Source of the DNA: Synergistaceae bacterium
GTDB lineage: Bacteria > Synergistota > Synergistia > Synergistales > Aminobacteriaceae
Length of the DNA: 16,944 bases
Assembly (NCBI GenBank): GCA_017448375.1
Contig: JAFSLR010000103.1
Coordinates: 1 to 16,944, forward strand
Direction of reading: 5' to 3'
Made by a program: the position numbers and the translations under genes. The notes beneath the pieces are model-generated. The model saw only the letters and a list, made by a program, of their open reading frames with translations. It was not told the origin of the DNA and searched no databases. Positions 1 through 5,626 of this stretch are shown piece after piece (position 1 is the stretch's first letter; every line of letters starts with the position of its first letter).

Positions 1-11
1 ACGGAGAACCG

Positions 12-86
12 ATGAGCTACAAGGCGACCGAACGAGCGATAGAGGAATTTGAAGCCTCACTGGAGAAACTGAAATTAAGCGCGTAA
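12..86 (+). CDS. Short peptide or 3' end of an upstream gene
   Basis: An open frame of 24 codons ends at TAA 84-86. An ATG at 12-14 is preceded by GGAG at 3-6, five bases away, so it could be a genuine tiny gene. The frame is also open to the left edge, so it could equally be the C-terminus of a gene that starts outside the window. The product is charged and probably helical (MSYKATERAIEEFEASLEKL, then KLSA). No family is recognised. It sits directly before a hairpin that could end the preceding transcription unit. Confidence 0.35.
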   Translation: MSYKATERAIEEFEASLEKLKLSA

Positions 87-95
87 CTTACAACC

Positions 96-127
96 AGCCC
101 TCTGAGTTATTCAGGGGGCTTGTATTT
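96..127 (+). terminator. Hairpin, probable rho-independent terminator or leader stem
   Basis: AGCCCTCTGA (96-105) pairs with TCAGGGGGCT (111-120) around a GTTAT loop. This gives a ten-pair stem with one G-T wobble, followed by TGTATTT. It lies between the short frame ending at 86 and the ribosome site at 131-137 of the next gene. The U tract is weak, so it may act as an attenuating leader stem rather than a full terminator. Confidence 0.5.
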
Positions 128-143
128 ATGAAAGGAGAAACTC

Positions 144-425
144 ATGAAGAAGTACGATTTATGCGTAAAGAGCGGAACATACACTGACCGCAGCGGCAAC
201 GAGAAGGTCAACTGGGAGAACATCGGCGTGATGATAGATGACGGAAGCCCCTACATCCTGCTGAAGCCATACATAAATCTAGCAGGATTTCCGCGCGAAG
301 AGGGGCGCAATCATCTGCTAGTCTCAGTGTTCGACCACAGCGAACTTCGTGGCAGCAAGAACGCCGACAAGGGCGCAGAGGCCAACGTGGACACACAGGC
401 GCACGATGAGCCGATACCGTTCTAG
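144..425 (+). CDS. Compact SSB-like protein with canonical IPF tail
   Basis: This 93-aa protein has a predicted beta-rich N-terminal part (about residues 3-65) and a polar linker. It ends in DEPIPF, which matches the acidic D/E-rich plus I-P-F tip by which bacterial SSB proteins recruit replication and repair partners. The body lacks an obvious classical SSB signature and is shorter than E. coli SSB (178 aa), so the OB-fold assignment rests on length, context and the tail. AAAGGAGA at 131-138 places the ATG at 144 well. It heads a run of close or overlapping phage-type genes that also encode an exonuclease and a Sak4-like ATPase, which fits single-strand binding during recombination. The alternative is a small phage protein of unknown function whose IPF ending is chance. 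Confidence 0.6.
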   Translation: MKKYDLCVKSGTYTDRSGNEKVNWENIGVMIDDGSPYILLKPYINLAGFPREEGRNHLLVSVFDHSELRGSKNADKGAEANVDTQAHDEPIPF

Positions 426-427
426 TC

Positions 428-607
428 ATGGCAAAATTCAAAGTCGCTATCACCCGCACTGAGTCGCAGATATTCACCGTCAAGGCAAATAACAGCGCAG
501 AGGCAATAGAGAAGATTTCCGACGCTTGGAATGAGGGTTGCATAGAGATGGATAATCCCGAAATCACCGATACGGACTTCTCATTCATAGGGAGGGCTGA
601 GGCATGA
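428..607 (+). CDS. DpnD/PcfM-like small protein
   Basis: ATG 428 opens a 59-codon frame ending at TGA 605-607. It begins two bases after the previous stop and overlaps the next ATG in an ATGA arrangement. The protein starts MAKFKVAITRTESQIFTVKA and continues with a SAEAIEKI segment and an acidic region near a DFSF end. A KxKVxITxT strand followed by an E/A-rich helix and an acidic tail is the pattern of the DpnD/PcfM family, small proteins found beside the DpnII restriction locus and in conjugative plasmids. Their biochemical role is not well established. No strong ribosome site is visible, so translation is probably coupled to the upstream gene. The family call is from pattern recognition only. 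Confidence 0.6.
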   Translation: MAKFKVAITRTESQIFTVKANNSAEAIEKISDAWNEGCIEMDNPEITDTDFSFIGRAEA

Positions 608-801
608 ACGCGATCCCCTGCAAACTGTGCGGCTCAATGCCTATCGTTAAGGTGAAAAGCTACAACATGTGCAACGAGTACCAGAACACATATTACGTAA
701 CATGCTCATTTTGTGGTAATGAGAGTATACAGGCTCATTCAGTCGATGAGGCTATTAGTAGCTGGAACGAAGATAATCTCAAGGAGCAGAACTGTGCGTA
801 A
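604..801 (+). CDS. Lar-like restriction alleviation zinc-ribbon protein
   Basis: This 65-aa protein has two knuckles, CKLCGSMP near the N-terminus and CSFCGNES at about residues 34-41, joined by a YYVTC strand. It continues with a helix ending in DEAISSWNE. The order CPxCG, beta strands, CxxCG, then an EAxxxWN helix is characteristic of the Lar/restriction-alleviation family. In coliphage and Rac prophage, Lar modulates type I restriction so that unmodified phage DNA survives. GGGAGG at 590-595 lies within the preceding gene, and the start overlaps its stop. Together with the DpnD-like neighbour it suggests a small anti-restriction block. Family assignment is good; actual alleviating activity is inferred. 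Confidence 0.75.
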   Translation: MNAIPCKLCGSMPIVKVKSYNMCNEYQNTYYVTCSFCGNESIQAHSVDEAISSWNEDNLKEQNCA

Positions 802-1045
802 CGTGGAATGCGAATATCTCATTAGCGTTGGAGGTTCACCGCTGGACTGTCTCATTCAGGAACGTGCCTATTCCCACGAGGAAGCTGTCAATCGTGCTAA
901 CGGTCTTTCAATCCTCTATCCGCATTCGGACATCGTAATTGAGGAATGGAAGTTCATCATATCTGAAGAGCTTTTCGTCAGCGGTTTTTACAAAGGGAAG
1001 GTAACAATAATCCCCGCGGCACGAAAGGAGGTGCATGTCGCATGA
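794..1045 (+). CDS. Small phage-type protein of unknown function (GTG start)
   Basis: I place the start at GTG 794-796. AAGGAG at 781-786 lies seven bases upstream, and the gene then overlaps the Lar-like gene by only eight bases. A longer in-frame extension to 713 would run inside the Lar gene and has no ribosome site. The 83-aa product begins with the beta-type segment ECEYLISVGG and has a helix with a SHEEAVNRAN pattern. It then has a strand-rich C-terminus containing VIEEWKFI. The layout resembles small ferredoxin-like phage proteins, but no family is recognised. It overlaps the next gene through an ATGA junction at 1042-1045. Confidence 0.6.
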   Translation: MRNVECEYLISVGGSPLDCLIQERAYSHEEAVNRANGLSILYPHSDIVIEEWKFIISEELFVSGFYKGKVTIIPAARKEVHVA

Positions 1046-1179
1046 AGTACATCAAGCGTAACATCATCCGGCGCAAATTGCCGAAGGTCTACAGGCTGCC
1101 TTACCGAATAGACGCATTCAGGGAGCGTGAACGCTGGCTGACGTTCATTAACTACATGTGCTACAGGGACGTAGACTAG
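1042..1179 (+). CDS. Very small basic protein
   Basis: ATG 1042 begins a 45-codon frame ending TAG 1177-1179. A near-perfect ribosome site, AAAGGAGGTG, lies at 1024-1033, and the start overlaps the previous stop as ATGA. The product starts MKYIKRNIIRRKLPKVYRLP and is strongly basic, with an FRERERWL helix and a CYRDVD end. No family is recognised. The excellent translation signals, and the fact that it fills the only space between two genes, argue that it is real. A nucleic-acid-binding or inhibitory micro-protein is possible but unsupported. Confidence 0.55.
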   Translation: MKYIKRNIIRRKLPKVYRLPYRIDAFRERERWLTFINYMCYRDVD

Positions 1180-1197
1180 GAAAGGTGCTGAAATCTC

Positions 1198-1497
1198 ATG
1201 CTGGAGTTTACGAAAGGGAAGTGGCTCATTCACGAAGGCTACTTTGATGGAATAACGCTTAATCCCAAACAGTACTACATCTATCCCGACAACGGCGAAC
1301 CTTACACGGACGACTTCATAGTGTGTGCTGAAGAGGCTGACGCTAGACTTGCAGCACTCGCACCGGATATGTACGAGTTCATTCACAGCATAGCTTACGG
1401 CAATTTCACAGGAACAGACTTACAGGCCGTAGCTAGGGATTTGCTCGAACGCATTGAGACTCTTGAAGTCCACGATGCACTGTTTGAAGACGACTAA
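1198..1497 (+). CDS. Phage-type small protein with a 'DARLAALAPDMYEFI' motif
   Basis: The 99-aa product opens with FTKGKWLIHEGYF, has a short acidic centre, and then carries DARLAALAPDMYEFIHSI at about residues 48-65. Many tailed-phage and prophage proteins of about 80-120 aa share this layout: an N-terminal G-W strand motif followed by NARLIAAAPxMYxxL. They usually sit in early recombination or anti-restriction gene clusters, and their function is unknown. The ribosome site is only fair (AGGAAAGGTG at 1178-1187). The gene is 18 bases after the previous stop and is co-directional with the whole run. Confidence 0.6.
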   Translation: MLEFTKGKWLIHEGYFDGITLNPKQYYIYPDNGEPYTDDFIVCAEEADARLAALAPDMYEFIHSIAYGNFTGTDLQAVARDLLERIETLEVHDALFEDD

Positions 1498-1615
1498 AGG
1501 AGGTGATGCCCTGTAAACAATTTTGCGCTCTTTACTGGACTGTGTTTCTGACAGTCTCCGAAACTTGCCGGGTGTTGAACGCACTCGGCATTTACATTAT
1601 ACAGGAGGTTTCATT

Positions 1616-2572
1616 ATGGACAATCACAAAGTATTACGCGCCTCAAGAATCGGAACACTCTGCGACTGCGCACTCTTCTACTCAGTTGCAGGAGCAGAGG
1701 AAATCACAACGGAGAAGTCCCAGAGGATATTTGAAGTGGGCAAAGTCCTCGAACCTGTGATAGTGAGCTGGCTTCGCAATGAAGGCTGGAACGTAAAGCG
1801 CAACTTGCTCGACTGCAGCAACGAAGGAATGAGTCTGAGTCTCGAAGTCAACGGCGGAACAATCACGGCACACCCAGACTGCATAATCTCACGTGATGAT
1901 TCTCCGCTCATTCTCGCGGATATCAAGACAATGAACGATCGCTCATTCAGAAGCCTCAAACACGACGGCACAGTGAAGTCTCACCCTCAGTACGCCGACC
2001 AGCTGACAATATACGCACAGGCTCTCAGGGAATGTGGACACAACATTGAACAGCTCGCTATAGTCGCACTTAACAAGAACAACTGCGAGGGTTACATTGA
2101 TTACTTCACGTTTGAGCCGGAAAGGTACGAGGCACTCAAGGAACGCGCCCAGAGAATTTTCACGCTCGATGAGGCCCCCGAACAGGGCGACAGATTTCAG
2201 AGCTGGTGCTGTGGCTACTGCGGGTACTCCCATCTTTGCGAACTGTGCAAGAAGGATACTGCCGTAGGTGATGAGAGCGTCCCGGCGACCGACAATCAGG
2301 AAGTAATTGACGCAGTGGAGCTTCTGAGCGAAAGCCGAGATATGGAGAAGGCCGCAAAAGAATTATCTGATGAGGCAAAAGCTGTCCTTGACAGGGAAGT
2401 CCGCAAACAGGGCATTAAGTCTCTCAGAGCTGGGAATCTCGTGCTCATTCTCAATGAGATAAAGTCCTCGCGCCTCGATACAACCGCGCTCAAAAAGGCT
2501 CATCCCGAATTGGTCAGCGAGTTCATGAAACAGTCATCATCCATCAGATACGACTTAAAGGAGGTTGCGTAA
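1616..2572 (+). CDS. Cas4/RecB-like PDDEXK exonuclease with Fe-S cysteine set
   Basis: I start the protein at ATG 1616 because AGGAGG at 1602-1607 lies just upstream. The frame is open further up to 1523 but has no ribosome site there. The 318-aa product shows the PDDEXK nuclease core: E46 in a GKVLEP helix, HPD88, the catalytic DIK at residues 102-104, and a HPQYADQLTIYAQAL helix giving the Q-x3-Y motif (about 125-137). Cysteines C199, C202 and C208 (C-x2-C-x5-C), with C16 or C18 near the N-terminus, match the 4Fe-4S 'iron staple' of AddB/Cas4-type nucleases. In phages such enzymes resect DNA ends ahead of an annealing or strand-exchange protein, which fits the ATPase gene two bases downstream. 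There is no Cas gene or CRISPR array nearby, so I do not call it Cas4. Confidence 0.8.
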   Translation: MDNHKVLRASRIGTLCDCALFYSVAGAEEITTEKSQRIFEVGKVLEPVIVSWLRNEGWNVKRNLLDCSNEGMSLSLEVNGGTITAHPDCIISRDDSPLILADIKTMNDRSFRSLKHDGTVKSHPQYADQLTIYAQALRECGHNIEQLAIVALNKNNCEGYIDYFTFEPERYEALKERAQRIFTLDEAPEQGDRFQSWCCGYCGYSHLCELCKKDTAVGDESVPATDNQEVIDAVELLSESRDMEKAAKELSDEAKAVLDREVRKQGIKSLRAGNLVLILNEIKSSRLDTTALKKAHPELVSEFMKQSSSIRYDLKEVA

Positions 2573-2574
2573 TC

Positions 2575-3504
2575 ATGAGCATATTCAGGAAAGCAGAACG
2601 CCGCAAGGCTAAATTACGTCTGGCAATAACCGGCCCGGCAGGTTCTGGAAAGAGTTACGGCGCGTTGCTCGTCGCGTTCGGTATCGGCGGCAAGATTGCG
2701 CTGCTGGACACTGAAAACGGAAGCGGCGATTTGTACTCCTCGCTCGGTGCGTATGATGTCTGCTCTATCAATGCTCCGTTCACCGTCCAGAAGTACATAG
2801 ACGCAATCAAGGACGCTGAGAACTCTGGCTATGATGTGTTAATCCTCGACAGTATTTCCGCAGAATGGGCTGGCACAGGCGGACTTCTGAATCTTCACAC
2901 GCAGATAACCTCAGCGAACCGTGCTAACTCATATGCCGCGTGGGGACAAATTACGCCCAAGCACAACGCATTCATTGACGCGATAATCAGCTCAAATCTT
3001 CACATCATCGCAACAATCCGCTCAAAGACCGAGTACGCGCAGGTTCAGAACGAGCGGGGCAAGACGGAGATAAAGAAGATGGGACTGGGGCTAGTCCAGC
3101 GCGATGGCATTGACTACGAGTTCACTACCGTGTTTGACCTCAGCATGGAGCATACTGTAACAGTGAGCAAAGACCGTACAAGCCTGTTTGACGGTCAGGT
3201 CTTCACGCTCTCTGAGGATACGGGACGCGCATTAAAGGAATGGCTCGACACAGGCATTGACGCGCCCATCGTCAACAACACTCCGGCAGCACCCGCCGAC
3301 AAGCGCAGGGTCTATGAGGCGTACGTCAGGTTGTTTTCCGACACACCGAATGACGCGCCACGACTCGCACAGGAAGCCATCATGAGCGTTACGAACGGAC
3401 GCGGCTCTAAGGATTGGACGGTCGATGACATCAAGAGCCTTGAGGCTGATCTCACGCGCAGGAGTAACAAGGCTGTTGCTGAGGAACTCCCTAAAGCCGT
3501 TTAA
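2575..3504 (+). CDS. AAA_24 / Sak4-like recombinase ATPase
   Basis: This 309-aa P-loop ATPase has Walker A GPAGSGKS at residues 20-27, a LLDTENGSGD strand at about 43-52, and Walker B DVLILDS at 87-93. It also has a sensor-type strand (HIIATIRSKTEYA) and a MGLGLVQRDGIDYEFTTVFD segment. This is the AAA_24 phage nucleotide-binding family, which includes the RecA/Rad51-like Sak4 annealing proteins. Such proteins promote single-strand annealing, typically with an SSB partner. The gene starts two bases after the nuclease stop with AAAGGAGG at 2560-2567, so the pair is one unit. The last 60-70 residues are a lower-conservation helical tail. Annealase activity is inferred from the family and the SSB-like neighbour. 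Confidence 0.8.
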   Translation: MSIFRKAERRKAKLRLAITGPAGSGKSYGALLVAFGIGGKIALLDTENGSGDLYSSLGAYDVCSINAPFTVQKYIDAIKDAENSGYDVLILDSISAEWAGTGGLLNLHTQITSANRANSYAAWGQITPKHNAFIDAIISSNLHIIATIRSKTEYAQVQNERGKTEIKKMGLGLVQRDGIDYEFTTVFDLSMEHTVTVSKDRTSLFDGQVFTLSEDTGRALKEWLDTGIDAPIVNNTPAAPADKRRVYEAYVRLFSDTPNDAPRLAQEAIMSVTNGRGSKDWTVDDIKSLEADLTRRSNKAVAEELPKAV

Positions 3505-3517
3505 TTCGGAGGTCTCA

Positions 3518-3844
3518 ATGTTCGCTAAAATCAATTCACGCAGGAAGGCTAAAGAGGCTCAGTACGTCCTAATGTGGCACAAAGGCGGCTACATCAGCGG
3601 CACGGACTGGAGCATTGCGCGCAAGTATTGCAAGGTGAAGCGTCTGATTCTTGGTATCGTCAAAATAGAGGGTCGCGCTCAATTGGTCTACTCCTTCAAG
3701 CTGAATGGCAGATGGTCGCCGCAGGGTACGATTGACGATACAGGCGACTATGATAGCAACCGCAGAGCAGCATTCAAGGATTTCTTCCACAATACGCTCA
3801 AGAGGCTTCGGGACGACTTCAGTATCATTGCGTTGAAGCACTAA
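3518..3844 (+). CDS. Unknown 108-aa basic protein
   Basis: ATG 3518 is preceded by GGAGG at 3509-3513 and follows the ATPase gene by 13 bases. An upstream in-frame extension would overlap that gene and lacks a ribosome site. The product has a basic N-terminus (INSRRKAKEAQYVLMWHKGG), alternating predicted strands around LILGIVKIEG and QLVYSFKLNG, and a C-terminal helix rich in F, K and R. No family is recognised. Position and direction place it in the recombination cluster. The size and basic character would suit a DNA-binding accessory protein, but nothing proves it. Confidence 0.6.
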   Translation: MFAKINSRRKAKEAQYVLMWHKGGYISGTDWSIARKYCKVKRLILGIVKIEGRAQLVYSFKLNGRWSPQGTIDDTGDYDSNRRAAFKDFFHNTLKRLRDDFSIIALKH

Positions 3845-3888
3845 CACTTTTGGCAGCTCTATGGCGATTCAGAGCCGTCTCACAGATT

Positions 3889-3919
3889 GGGGGAGCTTTC
3901 TGACTCCCCCTTCATTTTA
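3889..3919 (+). terminator. Strong hairpin with T-rich tail
   Basis: GGGGGAG (3889-3895) pairs perfectly with CTCCCCC (3904-3910) around an eight-base loop and is followed by TTCATTTTAT. This is a convincing intrinsic terminator after the 108-aa gene. The next ribosome site (AGGAGG, 3922-3927) follows within 12 bases. The hairpin at 96-120 has the same spacing to its gene. Confidence 0.7.
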
Positions 3920-3933
3920 TCAGGAGGTTAATT

Positions 3934-4326
3934 ATGTCAAAGAACAAACAGTCAGTCAGCGAGGTACAGTCAACAACGAAGAACAAGGTCGCACTCAACA
4001 GCGCGGAAGACTATTCACCCTCAAGCCAGATTGCGAAGGCGTACAGCGCGGGATACTTTCCCAGCTTCACCCATCAGAGGCTCTTTCATGCTCTGGTCGC
4101 GGCTTTGGACGGCAAGGACGAGGGCAGCGTAGATTTCGCAAAGGTGCTTGAAGACGCAGGTATGCACAGGTCAAGCGCGTTGCAGATTATACGGCACATG
4201 AGCAACTTCGGCATTCTCGAGGTCTCTTTCAACTCATCGCACGTAATCGGCGAGGCGCGTAAATCGTGGGCGCACATCAAGATTCTGCGTAATCCAGAAC
4301 ACAGCGATTTGCCCAAAAGCGCATAA
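3934..4326 (+). CDS. Winged-helix domain protein, possibly 5' part of a GIY-YIG fusion
   Basis: The 130-aa product starts at ATG 3934 behind AGGAGG at 3922-3927. A polar N-terminus (about residues 1-45) precedes a helix-turn-helix region, DFAKVLEDAGMHRSSALQII (about 68-87), and a wing-like segment ending in AHIKILRNPEHS, the layout of a small winged-helix DNA-binding domain. The frame stops at TAA 4324-4326. The overlapping +1 frame immediately continues, without any usable start codon, into a GIY-YIG nuclease. Skipping one base in the CCCAAAA run at 4311-4318 would fuse the two. The protein could therefore be a complete regulator, the N-terminal half of a fusion broken by an indel, or the zero-frame product of a programmed shift. 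Confidence 0.65.
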   Translation: MSKNKQSVSEVQSTTKNKVALNSAEDYSPSSQIAKAYSAGYFPSFTHQRLFHALVAALDGKDEGSVDFAKVLEDAGMHRSSALQIIRHMSNFGILEVSFNSSHVIGEARKSWAHIKILRNPEHSDLPKSA

Positions 4327-4801
4327 GGATATTGTACTACTCGGATACCGCTTCAAGTTCGTTCAGGCGATAATTCCTGAGACCGATGAACAAGGCCGCG
4401 CGATAAAGTTCTACCCGCAGGAACTGTACAGGTACAAAAAACACAAGAAGCTCCTGAAACAGGGTACAGGGGCTTTCTGCCGCTTCTCGATTAACGCAGA
4501 GGAGGCCGCAGGCGTGTACCTGCTGACCGATGGAGACCGTAATATTCTGTATATAGGTGAGACGCGCAATCTTCGGCAGAGATTCAATAATTCAAGATTT
4601 GGCAGTTACGGTTTTATCACGCCTGTTGCTTGCTACTATGGCGGACAATCCACAAACCTGCGAATCAATAAATTAGTCTTGAAGTACTTTGAGGTAGTAG
4701 ACCCTCTCAGACTATACTTCATGGAAACTGCCGACCATAAGCAAGTCGAGAGGGTGCTGCTTCAATCCTTCGTAACTCCGTTCAACGTCAGAAATAATTG
4801 A
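4325..4801 (+). CDS. GIY-YIG nuclease domain protein without a normal start codon
   Basis: The frame encodes a phage-type GIY-YIG nuclease. An N-terminal extension carries GYRFKFVQAI, FYPQELYRYKKHK and FCRFSI. The catalytic domain follows with GVY (the GIY motif, 4511-4519) and YIG (about 4550-4558), the conserved ETRNLRQRF arginine helix, and a GGQSTNLRINKLVL block. It ends with a METADHKQVERVLL helix holding the metal-binding glutamate. Families with this GGQxTNxRIN signature normally carry the extension seen here, so the GTG at 4514 falls inside the GIY motif and cannot be the true start. No ATG, GTG or TTG occurs in frame between the upstream stop at 4244 and 4514. Translation must begin in the preceding winged-helix frame with a one-base shift, or the gene is broken. 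The true 5' boundary is undetermined. Confidence 0.7.
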   Translation, partial: KDIVLLGYRFKFVQAIIPETDEQGRAIKFYPQELYRYKKHKKLLKQGTGAFCRFSINAEEAAGVYLLTDGDRNILYIGETRNLRQRFNNSRFGSYGFITPVACYYGGQSTNLRINKLVLKYFEVVDPLRLYFMETADHKQVERVLLQSFVTPFNVRNN

Positions 4802-4834
4802 ACATGGGGCAGGTATCACCCCATGTTATTTTTT
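4801..4834. terminator. Terminator between convergent genes
   Basis: AACATGGGG (4801-4809) pairs perfectly with CCCCATGTT (4819-4827) and is followed by A then seven T on the + strand. This is an excellent intrinsic terminator for the + strand cluster. On the - strand the tail is CAATTATTT, so it could also serve, less efficiently, for the convergent gene whose stop is at 4836. Confidence 0.8.
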
Positions 4835-4835
4835 T

Positions 4836-5624
4836 CTAACAGAACATTATTGCCGCTTTATACTGCAATACTTCCCGCAATTCGAGTGCCGAGAAAATGT
4901 CGAAATATTTCTCAGAGCATCCGTACTCTCTTAGGGACACCAATATTTCTTTGCGCCTGTTAATATCCAGAGATTGAGTTGTATCAGTGTCTAAGGCAAT
5001 CTGAGCATACAGATACTTCTCAAAATCGAAAGAGTTGCACGAACGAACCCAACATGCTTTGCGAGCTATCATTTTTTTGCTTAACTCCTCGATTGCCAAA
5101 ATGAGAGCCTCGCGCCCCTCAAAAAACGGGTGACGTATCATTGATATTGACGGACAAGGTTTCAGTGCAGTGCGCTTATCATAAAAAGGTTTTACCTTTT
5201 TGCGCTTTTGATTTTCAATTCTAGCCGCCTTATCCTCGCAAATCGTTAGGGCTTCTTGCAGGGTGATTTTTGATTTTAATGACGTTGGCCTCAAAGTATC
5301 AGTCAGCATCAAAGCGCGGTATAGCCCATTTCCACAAGGTTCGCACAGGAAACATCGACCGTCCTTCAAAAGTAGTTTCACGCATTCAGGGTGGCTACGT
5401 ACCACTTTCCACGTATAGTCCGTATCATTGAAGATGTCCCACCTTTTCCAAGTGAGGGTGTTGATACGAACATCAGGGACTACGAACAGGTTGGAGAATA
5501 CAGCGTGCAACATCTCTTCTTGCGTTAAACCAAGCAAATTAGAATGAAGCGGCAAATCATTGTTCGGCGGGATTCCCCTGATTAGACCGGCCTTGATTAG
5601 AGTAGGAATGCTTGACGCGCTCAT
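4836..5624 (-). CDS. Unknown 262-aa protein coupled to the helicase gene
   Basis: The ATG at 5624 follows the helicase stop by two bases and has only a weak ribosome site, so translation is probably coupled. No family is recognised. Visible features are an N-terminal helical part, a CVKLLL strand region, and a cysteine cluster C81, C91, C94, C97 (the last three as CFLCEPC), which could bind a metal. A basic linker ENQKRKKVKPF and an arginine-rich C-terminal helical half follow. A replication accessory or priming protein is plausible from its place behind a replicative helicase, but I see no primase or polymerase motif. It ends just before the shared terminator. Confidence 0.6.
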   Translation of the reverse strand: MSASSIPTLIKAGLIRGIPPNNDLPLHSNLLGLTQEEMLHAVFSNLFVVPDVRINTLTWKRWDIFNDTDYTWKVVRSHPECVKLLLKDGRCFLCEPCGNGLYRALMLTDTLRPTSLKSKITLQEALTICEDKAARIENQKRKKVKPFYDKRTALKPCPSISMIRHPFFEGREALILAIEELSKKMIARKACWVRSCNSFDFEKYLYAQIALDTDTTQSLDINRRKEILVSLREYGCSEKYFDIFSALELREVLQYKAAIMFC

Positions 5625-5626
5625 GT

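Noticed and set aside
208..588. A 126-codon - strand frame opposite the SSB-like and DpnD-like genes
   Set aside because: It is antisense to two well-supported genes, has a Cys/Arg/Ser-rich shadow composition and shows no domain.
713..793. Upstream extension of the 83-aa gene
   Set aside because: It lies wholly inside the Lar-like gene without a ribosome site, whereas GTG 794 has AAGGAG at ideal spacing.
1536..1556. Small stem GGACTGT/ACAGTCT upstream of the nuclease
   Set aside because: It has seven pairs with a wobble, no T tract and no known leader motif, so it is too weak to annotate.
1503..1760. An 85-codon + strand frame starting just after the 99-aa gene
   Set aside because: It overlaps the start of the nuclease in another frame, has a ribosome site too close to its start, and its low-complexity C-terminus reads as a shadow of the nuclease gene.
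1616..2572. Possible CRISPR-associated Cas4
   Set aside because: The nuclease fold and cysteine pattern fit Cas4, but no repeat-spacer array or other Cas gene is present and the neighbours are phage recombination genes.
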